Made by a program: the position numbers and the translations under genes. This document shows positions 16,561 to 22,917 of a stretch of DNA of 22,917 nucleotides, piece after piece. Under the pieces are notes generated by a model that worked only from the letters and a program-made list of their open reading frames with translations, made no database searches and was not told the DNA's origin. The stretch comes from an uncultured Mesocricetibacter sp. (lineage in GTDB: Bacteria > Pseudomonadota > Gammaproteobacteria > Enterobacterales > Pasteurellaceae). The stretch's first letter is position 1. Each line of letters starts with the position of its first letter. The stretch is from assembly GCA_905373425.1 (NCBI GenBank), contig CAJPST010000008.1:1-22917 (forward strand), written 5' to 3'.

Positions 16561-17735
16561 TAGTTTTTCGCGCGTTTTTCAAGAATTTCTACAGCCGGTA
16601 ATACTTTGCCTTCTACGAACTCTAAAAACGCACCGCCGCCTGTTGAAATATAGGACACTTTATCAGCAATGCCGAACATATCAATTGCCGCCAACGTATC
16701 GCCGCCACCTGCAATAGAGAAAGCGCCGTTTGCAGTTGCGTCAACGATGGCTTGTGCAACCACTTCGGTACCTTTACGGAAATTAGGGAATTCAAATACG
16801 CCGACCGGGCCGTTCCACAGAATCGTTTTCGCACTGCGGATAATCGCAGCCAGTTGTTCTGCTGATTTGTCACCAATATCAAAGATGGATTCGTCTGCTG
16901 CCACTTCATTAACGGCTTTTAAGGTTGCCGGAGCAGTTTCGGAGAATTCGGTACCAACACGAACGTCCACCGGAACAGGGATATTGGTCGCTTTGGATAA
17001 ACGTTGCGCTTCAGGAATTAAATCCGCTTCATACAGAGATTTACCAACGTTATTGCCTTCTGCTGCGATAAAGGTGTTAGCGATACCGCCACCAACAATT
17101 AATTGATCTGCAATTTTAGATAAGCTATCTAACACGGTTAATTTGGTGGAAACTTTAGAGCCGCCAACAATCGCCAACATCGGGCGTTTTGGTTCTTTTA
17201 ACGCTTTGCCTAAAGCGTCTAATTCGGCTGCAAGCAACGGACCTGCACAAGCAACAGGCGCAAATTCTGCAACACCATATGTTGAGCCTTCTGCACGGTG
17301 TGCAGTACCGAAAGCGTCCATCACGAATACGTCACAAAGTGCGGCGTATTTTTTAGCTAATTCAGGATTATTTTTCTTCTCACCTTTATTAACGCGTACG
17401 TTTTCTAATACAACCACTTCACCGGTATTTACTTCTACGCCGTCCAAATAATCACGTACCAAACGTACCGGTACACCTAAATCGGATTTATTCAAGTAAT
17501 CGACTACCGGTTGCAAAGAGTCTTCCGGTTTGAATTCTCCTTCGGTTGGGCGACCCAAGTGAGATGTGACCATCACTTTCGCTCCTTTTTCAAGAGCGAG
17601 CTTTAAGGTCGGGATAGTGGCGCGGATACGCGCATCGGAGGTCACTTTACCGTCTTTTACCGGCACGTTCAAATCGGCACGGATGAAAAGGCGTTTACCT
17701 GCTAAATCCAGGTCGGTCATTTTGATTACTGACAT
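16560..17735 (-). CDS. pgk: phosphoglycerate kinase
   Basis: Pgk transfers phosphate between 1,3-bisphosphoglycerate and ADP. The 391-residue product is typical in length (E. coli 387). The substrate-binding RADLNVPVKDG is at 19-29, HLGRPTEGE at 59-67, the lysine-rich RVNKGEKKN in the N-domain, and the nucleotide-binding GPVGVFEF and GGGDTLAAI near the C-terminus. GAGGATAAAT gives a ribosome-binding site before the ATG, and a near-consensus promoter lies about 50-75 bases upstream. It is followed by fbaA on the same strand. Its stop codon overlaps an uptake signal by one base. Codon use looks like that of a highly expressed gene. Confidence 0.99.
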   Translation of the reverse strand: MSVIKMTDLDLAGKRLFIRADLNVPVKDGKVTSDARIRATIPTLKLALEKGAKVMVTSHLGRPTEGEFKPEDSLQPVVDYLNKSDLGVPVRLVRDYLDGVEVNTGEVVVLENVRVNKGEKKNNPELAKKYAALCDVFVMDAFGTAHRAEGSTYGVAEFAPVACAGPLLAAELDALGKALKEPKRPMLAIVGGSKVSTKLTVLDSLSKIADQLIVGGGIANTFIAAEGNNVGKSLYEADLIPEAQRLSKATNIPVPVDVRVGTEFSETAPATLKAVNEVAADESIFDIGDKSAEQLAAIIRSAKTILWNGPVGVFEFPNFRKGTEVVAQAIVDATANGAFSIAGGGDTLAAIDMFGIADKVSYISTGGGAFLEFVEGKVLPAVEILEKRAKN

Positions 17736-17782
17736 ATATTTATCCTCTTTGGGTTGAATAATAAAACTCTCAAAACTTGCTC

Positions 17783-17810
17783 ATTATAACCAGTTCTAAG
17801 TATCTTGTAA
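17783..17810 (-). promoter_or_regulatory. sigma-70 promoter of pgk
   Basis: Read on the minus strand: TTACAA (17810-17805), a 16-base spacer, then a perfect TATAAT (17788-17783). Expected start about 17776, giving a leader of roughly 40 bases before the pgk ATG. It lies in the 117-base gap after the RNase gene. Confidence 0.7.
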
Positions 17811-17852
17811 CTGCTCTAGATCAAATTATCACAATTAATTTATAACTTGCTT

Positions 17853-18536
17853 CTAACGATTTGGGCAATCCATAATATTAAAATTTAAATCATAACAAAT
17901 AAATAATTCATTACGGCTTGCACCTAAGTAAGTGTTTTTCAGTTGCGGATTGTTTTTTTTCAACCAGCGAAACAACTCGTTTTTAGGTAATTCGTAGTTA
18001 GGTAGCTTTAAAGTGCGGTATAAATCTCGTTGTTTTTCAAAATACTTATGTGCGCTGTCGAAAGCACATGAACCATGCTTTTCCCATTCTCCTTGTAATA
18101 ATGCGGCGCTAGGGCTTTCGGCCAGGTAGTTTTGAATAACGGCTTCTTCCACCATCGGTAAATCACCACGACAAAAACGAGGATGATCACTAACACGCCG
18201 AGCTTTACCGTTTTGTGGCCACAAACCGTGAATCACCCAACCGAAGTGTTGGGTTTTACCGCACTGATATTGCAGCGAGGCAGGCGGTTGCTCACCGTAT
18301 TTTTTGCGTTGAATATCACAAAATGCAGGTGACCAAGACAGTACTAGCGTATAATAATCCGTCGGCGCATGTTTATTTTGCCCGATCGGATCATTTTTCA
18401 TAATATAGTCATAATTTCCTTCAATTACCGTATGCACCGCTTGTTTCTGCTGGGAGAAAAAGTACCAGCCGGTTAACAGTAAAATGAAAAAACAAATAAC
18501 GAAAATGCAAAGTTGTAAAATTTGTTTTTGTTTCAC
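17853..18536 (-). CDS. rna: ribonuclease I (RNase T2 family), exported
   Basis: RNase T2 enzymes cut RNA through 2',3'-cyclic phosphate intermediates; the bacterial member RNase I is periplasmic. The 227-residue product begins with a basic stretch and a hydrophobic segment (about 7-28), a signal peptide or anchor. It contains both catalytic blocks: CAS1 WVIHGLWPQ (H103) and CAS2 GEWEKHGSC (E150, H154), plus paired cysteines. The start is GTG, preceded by AAGGAT. An uptake signal (18011-18019) lies inside the gene. It is upstream of pgk on the same strand, but pgk has its own promoter. The neighbour order ferredoxin, rna, pgk, fba is one I recall from H. influenzae. Confidence 0.93.
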   Translation of the reverse strand: MKQKQILQLCIFVICFFILLLTGWYFFSQQKQAVHTVIEGNYDYIMKNDPIGQNKHAPTDYYTLVLSWSPAFCDIQRKKYGEQPPASLQYQCGKTQHFGWVIHGLWPQNGKARRVSDHPRFCRGDLPMVEEAVIQNYLAESPSAALLQGEWEKHGSCAFDSAHKYFEKQRDLYRTLKLPNYELPKNELFRWLKKNNPQLKNTYLGASRNELFICYDLNFNIMDCPNR

Positions 18537-18557
18537 TATGATCCTTCTACTTTTATG

Positions 18558-18586
18558 TTTGTTTTTTGTGCGGTTTTCATTATAAT
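18558..18586 (+). promoter_or_regulatory. probable promoter of the ferredoxin gene
   Basis: TATAAT at 18581-18586 with TTTGTT at 18558-18563 as a weak -35 (17-base spacer). Expected start about 18593, some 25 bases before the ferredoxin ATG. Confidence 0.6.
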
Positions 18587-18616
18587 CTGCCGCTTTCCAT
18601 CAATACAAGGCTAACA

Positions 18617-18877
18617 ATGGCACTGCTTATCACCGATAAATGCACAAATTGCGATATGTGCTTACCCGAATGTCCTAATGAGGCAATCTCAATAGGTGAG
18701 GAGATCTATGTCATTGAGCCGACTCTTTGCACCGAATGCGTCGGGCATTACGACACGCCTACCTGTCAGAAAGTCTGCCCGATTAGCAAATGTATTATTC
18801 CCGATCCTGCACACATTGAAAGCGAAGAACAACTCTGGGAACGCTTTGTAATGATTCACCATGCAGATAAGTTGTAA
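18617..18877 (+). CDS. yfhL: YfhL-type 2[4Fe-4S] ferredoxin
   Basis: A small bacterial-type ferredoxin carrying two [4Fe-4S] clusters, likely a cytoplasmic electron carrier of undefined partner. The 86-residue product is the length of E. coli YfhL. The first cluster motif CTNCDMCLPECP is at 9-20. The second is irregular: CTECVGHYDTPTCQKVCP, with an eight-residue insert between the second and third cysteine, as in the YfhL/Allochromatium-type ferredoxins. The frame is open 51 bases further upstream, but the ATG at 18617 is preceded by CAAGG, lies after a good promoter, and gives the family N-terminus MALLITDKC. It is divergent from rna. Confidence 0.88.
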   Translation: MALLITDKCTNCDMCLPECPNEAISIGEEIYVIEPTLCTECVGHYDTPTCQKVCPISKCIIPDPAHIESEEQLWERFVMIHHADKL

Positions 18878-18879
18878 GC

Positions 18880-18914
18880 CGGAAACAAAAGTGCGGTCGA
18901 TTTTTCCGTTATTT
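18880..18914 (+). terminator. possible terminator between convergent ferredoxin and methyltransferase genes
   Basis: CGGAAA (18880-18885) can pair with TTTCCG (18903-18908), followed by TTATTTTTA. The loop contains an exact uptake signal (18889-18897). The short AT-rich stem makes this a weak call. Confidence 0.4.
18889..18897 (+). repeat. DNA uptake signal sequence
   Basis: Exact AAGTGCGGT in the 37-base gap between the convergent ferredoxin and methyltransferase genes. Confidence 0.9.
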
Positions 18915-20036
18915 TTATAATTCAACCCAGCGTGCCAATAGCACTCCCGCTTGTACGGCAACATTCAGGCCGTTTTTATGCAATGGGTTAGTGAAAGATA
19001 AATTTGTCACTGTGTCGTCTTTTTCTATTAGCGCTTCGGTGGAGCTTTCACTTAAGACGAAAACCGCTTTATTTTTTAACCGCACTTTAGCAAAACCTTC
19101 AGCTTGCTTATCAATGGATGTGTGAATGATTTGGTAGCCGGCTTCACGCAATTGATTGAGAGCATGACAAACATCATCGGTTTGTAGCACTCGGACATAT
19201 TCCGCGCCGCCTTCGGCTACGCGCATTGTTGCAGGTGAGTTGAGTAATTCGGGATCATCAATGACTACGCCTTTTACACCATAAAAGGCACAGGTGCGTA
19301 GAATGCCAGCGATATTATGTGCGTTATGTACACCATCAAGTAGAACTAAGCAATCTCGTTGATGCGGAACGGTTAAATAGCCGGTTAATGTAAAAGGACG
19401 GGCTTTTTTTACCAACATACAAATACCGCCGTGATGTTCGCTCCCGCTAACTAACGCCAGTTCTTGTGCATCGACAACATGATACACTTTTTTATGTGTC
19501 GCTAAATAGCTGAATATCTCTCCGATTTTATGTGCCATCTCTACCGTCGCCCACACGCGTACGATGCTTTCCGGACGCTGTGAAAATAGGCTGAGACAAG
19601 CTCCCTCACCATATATTTTCATTTCCTCCGCACGGTTTTTCTTAATTTTTTCCGGTGCACGAGGCGATAGCGGGCCTGTTTTTTTCTCCTTAGGATTTTC
19701 ACTGCTGCTCGCCTTTTTTAACCACACTTTAACTTTTTCGCCTTTCGTCGTTTCGCGAGTTTCTTCCGTTATTTGGAACTTACGTGGCTCTGTGTTTTCA
19801 CGAACGGATTGGCGATTATCACGGCGTTTAGTTTGTTCTTTGTCGGTTGCAAAGTGCGGTCGATTTTTATCGCGTTTTTCATTACCTTGCCCACTGCGTT
19901 GTTGTTCGCGTTTACCCCACGGATTTTCTGCAGTAGAGCCGGCTCGTTCGCCAATAACACGCTCTTTAAAGCGTTTTTCGTCGGCATTTTGTTGAAATTT
20001 AGGTGTTTGAAAAGCGGATTTTTTAGAGTTGTTCAT
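18915..20036 (-). CDS. yfiF: TrmH/SpoU-family RNA methyltransferase (YfiF-like)
   Basis: A SPOUT-class enzyme predicted to 2'-O-methylate tRNA or rRNA; the target of YfiF is not established to my knowledge. The 373-residue product has a long charged, low-complexity N-terminal extension (about 1-135, many K/R/E/Q). A substrate-binding domain follows (about 136-215), then the SPOUT domain (about 225-373). SPOUT motif 1 is clear (GVHNAHNIAGILRTCAFYG, 235-253). Motif 2 is VLSESSTEAL rather than the usual GxEGxG, and motif 3 is NGLNVAVQAGVLL. Two uptake signals lie inside (19079-19087, 19852-19860), one within the disordered extension. It is divergent from pssA. Confidence 0.8.
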   Translation of the reverse strand: MNNSKKSAFQTPKFQQNADEKRFKERVIGERAGSTAENPWGKREQQRSGQGNEKRDKNRPHFATDKEQTKRRDNRQSVRENTEPRKFQITEETRETTKGEKVKVWLKKASSSENPKEKKTGPLSPRAPEKIKKNRAEEMKIYGEGACLSLFSQRPESIVRVWATVEMAHKIGEIFSYLATHKKVYHVVDAQELALVSGSEHHGGICMLVKKARPFTLTGYLTVPHQRDCLVLLDGVHNAHNIAGILRTCAFYGVKGVVIDDPELLNSPATMRVAEGGAEYVRVLQTDDVCHALNQLREAGYQIIHTSIDKQAEGFAKVRLKNKAVFVLSESSTEALIEKDDTVTNLSFTNPLHKNGLNVAVQAGVLLARWVEL

Positions 20037-20099
20037 AATTTAACCGTTTGTGGGGTGGTTTAGTTGTAAATTTGCACGTTTTATTCAAAAACTCTCCGC

Positions 20100-20105
20100 A
20101 TTATA
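20100..20105 (-). promoter_or_regulatory. probable -10 box of the methyltransferase gene
   Basis: TATAAT on the minus strand about 65 bases before the yfiF-like start, in the 164-base divergent region shared with pssA. No convincing -35 box is visible; upstream is A/T-rich homopolymer sequence. Confidence 0.45.
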
Positions 20106-20200
20106 ACGAAAAAAAACCTTTTTTCTATTAAAACGAGGGGTAAATATTGTAAACTAATACATCAAACCGCGACGATTTTATCAGCGCATGGAAGAAAATT

Positions 20201-21559
20201 ATGTTAGTAAATGAAACCAAACAAGCGAAACAACATCTGGAAAACCTAGCATGTTTGTCGCAAAACGCAACGGATGTGGAGTTTATTTATAGCCCTGCCG
20301 CTTTTAAACAGACCATTATTCAATTGATTCGCAGTGCAAAGACGCGTATTTATGTGACTGCACTTTATTGGCAGTTGGATGAAGCAGGACAGGAAATTTT
20401 GGCGGAATTGTATGGTGCCAAAATAGCCAATCCTGATTTAGATGTGAAAGTGCTGGTGGATTGGCATCGTGCGCAGCGTAATTTGCTCGGTGCGGAAAAA
20501 AGCGCAACGAATGCCGATTGGTATTGTGAACAACGGACTAAGCATTCAATGCCGTCGATTTTCCACGGCGTGCCGATTAATACGCGTGAAGTATTTGGTG
20601 TGTTACATGTCAAAGGTTTTGTGTTTGACGATACCGTGCTTTATAGTGGCGCAAGTATCAATAACGTCTATTTACATCAGAAAGATCGATACCGTTATGA
20701 TCGCTACCAAAAAATCACAAATGCCGGATTGGCGGATTCAATGGTAGATTTTATCAACCAATATTTACTCGATCCCCACACTGTGTATGCTCTAGACGAT
20801 ACCGCACGTCCTCAAACGAAGGAAATTCGCAATCATATTAAGGTGTTTCGTCGCAAATTAAGCATAGAAGCCGGTTATCAAGTGAAAAGTGCGGTCGCTT
20901 TCGGTGACGATTTAACCGTTACGCCACTGTTCGGATTGGGAGCTACCGGCAACATTTTAAACCAAACTATCGAATCGTTATTTTCGGTAGTGCAACGTAA
21001 TTTGGTAATTTGTACGCCATATTTTAATTTTCCGCGTACATTACAAACGAAAATTCGCCATTTATTAAATGACGGGAAGAAAGTAGAGATAATCGTAGGT
21101 TGCAAAACGGCAAACGATTTCTACATTCCACCGTCTGAACCTTTTAAAATGGCGGGTGCATTGCCGTATTTATACGAAAAAAACCTGCGTGCGTTCAGTA
21201 AAAAATTTGAACATGAGATTCAGCAGGGAGCATTAACCATTCGTTTATGGAAAGATGGTGATAACACGTATCACTTGAAAGGCGTATGGGTAGATAATGA
21301 TTATATGTTGTTGACCGGTAATAATCTGAATCCGCGAGCGTGGCGATTAGATGCTGAAAACGGTTTATTAATTCATGATCCGAAACAGGAATTGCAAGAA
21401 AAAATTCAACGGGAACTTGCCCATATTCGCGAACATACAACAGTGTTGCAACATTACACCGAACTGGAGGAAATGCATCAATATCCTAAACCGGTGCAAC
21501 GTTTACTTAAACGCTTTGCCCGTATTAAAGCAGATAAAATCGTCAAGATGATTTTATAG
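20201..21559 (+). CDS. pssA: CDP-diacylglycerol-serine O-phosphatidyltransferase
   Basis: PssA makes phosphatidylserine, the precursor of phosphatidylethanolamine, from CDP-diacylglycerol and serine. The 452-residue product is of the gram-negative phospholipase-D superfamily type, with two HKD motifs: HVKGFVFDD (H136, K138, D143) and HLKGVWVDND (H358, K360, D365), each followed by the expected SG/GNN loop (YSGASINN, TGNNLNPRA). No membrane helices are seen, fitting the peripheral, ribosome-associated E. coli enzyme. GGAAGA precedes the ATG. An internal uptake signal (20887-20895) encodes SAV, the last one before the accessory right end. A 14-pair hairpin downstream probably terminates it. Confidence 0.97.
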   Translation: MLVNETKQAKQHLENLACLSQNATDVEFIYSPAAFKQTIIQLIRSAKTRIYVTALYWQLDEAGQEILAELYGAKIANPDLDVKVLVDWHRAQRNLLGAEKSATNADWYCEQRTKHSMPSIFHGVPINTREVFGVLHVKGFVFDDTVLYSGASINNVYLHQKDRYRYDRYQKITNAGLADSMVDFINQYLLDPHTVYALDDTARPQTKEIRNHIKVFRRKLSIEAGYQVKSAVAFGDDLTVTPLFGLGATGNILNQTIESLFSVVQRNLVICTPYFNFPRTLQTKIRHLLNDGKKVEIIVGCKTANDFYIPPSEPFKMAGALPYLYEKNLRAFSKKFEHEIQQGALTIRLWKDGDNTYHLKGVWVDNDYMLLTGNNLNPRAWRLDAENGLLIHDPKQELQEKIQRELAHIREHTTVLQHYTELEEMHQYPKPVQRLLKRFARIKADKIVKMIL

Positions 21560-21686
21560 TGATTGAAACCAAACGGCTATTGAATGACATATAACAGGTA
21601 AGTTCATAGAATTCATAGTAAAAGAGCGGTTAAAAAACACGGTATTATGTAGCAGTTGCACAAAGATTTAACCGATTAAAAACCTT

Positions 21687-21726
21687 AAAATCCCTATTGA
21701 AATTTTAACTCGATAGGGATTTTATT
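21687..21726 (+). terminator. hairpin after pssA that also covers the next gene's ribosome-binding site
   Basis: AAAATCCCTATTGA (21687-21700) pairs with TCGATAGGGATTTT (21710-21723; one G-U pair), a 14-pair stem with a 9-base loop, ending in a T-rich tract. It looks like an intrinsic terminator for pssA. Its right arm contains AGGGA, the only candidate ribosome-binding site for the ATG at 21727. Confidence 0.7.
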
Positions 21727-22101
21727 ATGGCACAAAAGCTGCTGAAACACGAGTTAGTGGAACGCCTATTAAAGCTAAAAGAAAAACAAGATGAGCTGAC
21801 GGTGCAAATGCAGTGTTTGTCACAAGAGATTAACGCATTAGCTCAACCTTATATACCGAAAGAACCAAAAACGCAGCCCTTGATTACGATGCAATTAGTC
21901 GCTCAAGTCTTACGCAAAAATCCCGATTGGATGTTTTGTGGGGAGATTGCTGAAAAGACCTTAGCATTGTTGGGAAAACCACAATTTGTTGATATGGGCG
22001 ATAAGCACTATAAGACAGTCAATCGAATATTGGTTAAATTGCGTAAAAGAGGAATCGTTGAAAGTGGATTGAAGTTTTGGCGGTTAAAGCCATTAAAATA
22101 A
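21727..22101 (+). CDS. small coiled-coil plus winged-helix-like protein, unknown function
   Basis: I do not recognise a named family. The 124-residue product starts with a heptad-patterned helix (about 5-40, HELVERLLKLKEKQDELTVQ), then a Pro-rich hinge (41-52), then a helical domain (53-124). That domain ends with KTVNRILVKLRKRGIVESG and KFWRLK, resembling a winged-helix DNA-binding fold. The C-terminal domain is alignable by eye with the product of the convergent gene at 22127-22549 (AQVLRKNPDWMF with AQVMREAPNKAF; KHYKTVNRILVKL with KHLDSVRKQLNEF). Its only ribosome-binding site lies inside a hairpin. It is on the uptake-signal-free end, beside an insertion sequence, and may be horizontally acquired. 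Confidence 0.65.
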   Translation: MAQKLLKHELVERLLKLKEKQDELTVQMQCLSQEINALAQPYIPKEPKTQPLITMQLVAQVLRKNPDWMFCGEIAEKTLALLGKPQFVDMGDKHYKTVNRILVKLRKRGIVESGLKFWRLKPLK

Positions 22102-22105
22102 GGAT

Positions 22106-22133
22106 AAAATAGCGGTAGAAATACCGCTATTTT
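22106..22133. terminator. bidirectional terminator with GAAA loop between the convergent small genes
   Basis: AAAATAGCGGTA (22106-22117) and TACCGCTATTTT (22122-22133) form a perfect 12-pair stem capped by a GAAA tetraloop, with T runs at the end in either direction. It serves both flanking genes; the stop codon of the minus-strand gene (22127-22129) lies inside the stem. Confidence 0.88.
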
Positions 22134-22549
22134 TGTTTCCATTGCCAATGTACTTCCTTTTGGCTGATTTGTGTTCGGGTGATCCAGTCTCTTTGATAAA
22201 ACTCATTGAGTTGTTTGCGAACGGAGTCAAGATGCTTTTCAGATGGCGTGTCAAGATTTTGTTCAATCTCAAAAATGCGCTGCGTGAGTTCGGCAATTGT
22301 AAAGGCTTTATTGGGTGCTTCTCGCATAACTTGTGCGATGTATTTACGGATTTTTCCTTTAAAGAGCTTATATTTGCAACGGTACACAAAGTTTCCCGTA
22401 TTATAAAGGGCTACATCACTTTCCTGCTGAGTAAGCTCAATAGCACGTTTTAGTGTAGCGATGTTCGCATCAAGCAAGGCAAGATGATGTAATACCTATT
22501 TACGTTCAAACTCAAATTTTTTGAGCTTCTTATCTAAGTTATATGCCAT
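22127..22549 (-). pseudogene. coiled-coil plus winged-helix-like gene interrupted by an amber codon
   Basis: An ATG at 22549 opens MAYNLDKKLKKFEFERK, then TAG (22498-22496), then the same frame continues VLHHLALLDANIATLKRAIE to a stop at 22127. Ignoring the TAG the product is 140 residues: coiled coil (about 1-50), a basic linker, then a winged-helix-like domain (GKIRKYIAQVMREAPNKAF ... EKHLDSVRKQLNEFYQRDW). The TAG breaks an otherwise continuous amphipathic helix, so it is most likely a nonsense mutation of a Lys or Gln codon. A shorter product from a TTG at 22477 (116 residues) is possible but has no ribosome-binding site. The ATG is 4 bases after the transposase stop, so it looks like a translationally coupled passenger gene. 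Confidence 0.65.
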
Positions 22550-22553
22550 ATAT

Positions 22554-22917
22554 CTACTGCCAAATTACTTCTTGATGGATAATTTTACGTTGCCAATAAC
22601 CACACCACTCATTGTTATCGTTGGTGGTTTTCAAACATCGGCTTAGTACATCAATAAACTGCGCTTTATTAGAGGTACGGCGATTGTCCTCACGGTAGGC
22701 AATTTCATTCGCATAGTTTAGCAGGTATTCGTTGCTGATACGGTGAACTTGTCCGTAGTACATACGTTTGAAACGACTAAATAGACTTTCTGCTTGATTG
22801 TTTGTTACACCTAAGTCACTACGATATTCTTCCTTATGGTTTACAGTTCTCAAATCATAGTATGTAGTGGTACACTAATCCCGCAGTCCTCAATAGGTGG
22901 TAAACTACCATCAACAA
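22554..22917 (-). mobile_element. IS1595-family transposase, 3' part, frameshifted
   Basis: The 100-residue frame (22554-22853) carries the C-terminal part of an ISXO2/IS1595-type DDE transposase. VNHKEEY is followed by TNNQAESLFSRFKRMYYGQV, then YANEIAYRED and the typical end EWCGYWQ. The N-E pair in NNQAES corresponds to the last acidic catalytic residue. Upstream the frame is broken: VDGSLPPIEDCGISVPLH reads in another frame from the window edge down to 22862, and a one-base insertion near 22860 would join it to YDLRTVNHKEEY. The rest, including the terminal inverted repeat, is outside the window. The insertion sequence is probably inactive unless the shift is programmed or a sequencing error. 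Confidence 0.75.

Noticed and set aside
18566..18616. Upstream start for the ferredoxin
   Set aside because: It would begin before the predicted transcript start and add 17 residues not typical of the family.
21560..21686. Left terminal inverted repeat of the insertion sequence in the gap after pssA
   Set aside because: The matching right end lies outside the window, so no repeat pair or target duplication can be shown.
22499..22549. The 17-codon piece before the amber codon read as a leader peptide
   Set aside because: Heptad pattern continues without a break in the same frame after the stop, which fits an interrupted gene better than a separate leader.

Overview
The window is a chromosomal segment of a Pasteurellaceae bacterium, most likely Haemophilus or Aggregatibacter. 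Two things point there. The 9-base DNA uptake signal of the H. influenzae type (AAGTGCGGT or its complement) occurs 20 times by my reading, where chance predicts well under one. The proteins also closely resemble H. influenzae and enterobacterial orthologues. Base composition is moderate to AT-rich and nearly all genes are intact housekeeping genes.

Layout. (1) 1-2290: end of the alpha ribosomal operon (rpsK tail, rpsD, rpoA, rplQ) closed by a strong hairpin terminator. (2) 2300-4610, minus strand: ubiK, then nadR followed 8 bases later by a metallophosphoesterase. (3) 4700-5650, plus strand: promoter, FMN riboswitch with intrinsic terminator, and ribB. (4) 5650-7016: a gene-poor stretch around one unrecognised membrane protein. 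(5) 7017-9266, minus strand: comM (natural transformation) and engB (ribosome assembly). (6) 9396-14040, plus strand: a tight recO-rlmD-relA-dgkA cluster. (7) 14037-18536, minus strand: RNase I-like gene, pgk, fbaA and an O-antigen-ligase-like gene; the last ends tail to tail with dgkA over a shared CTAG. (8) 18617-21559: a YfhL-type ferredoxin, a TrmH-family methyltransferase (yfiF-like, minus) and divergent pssA. (9) 21560-22917: an accessory end with no uptake signals. It holds two convergent small genes for related coiled-coil plus winged-helix-like proteins, one interrupted by a stop codon, and the 3' part of a frameshifted IS1595-family transposase running off the window.

Most of the window is ordinary core genome made of several short conserved gene blocks. 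The least explained part is the right end. A small gene starts 4 bases after the transposase stop, as a passenger gene would, and a divergent relative of it lies convergently next door. Other points of interest are an uptake signal built into the variable arm of the FMN riboswitch, the pairing of nadR with an uncharacterised phosphoesterase, and the orphan membrane protein at 5921-6655.
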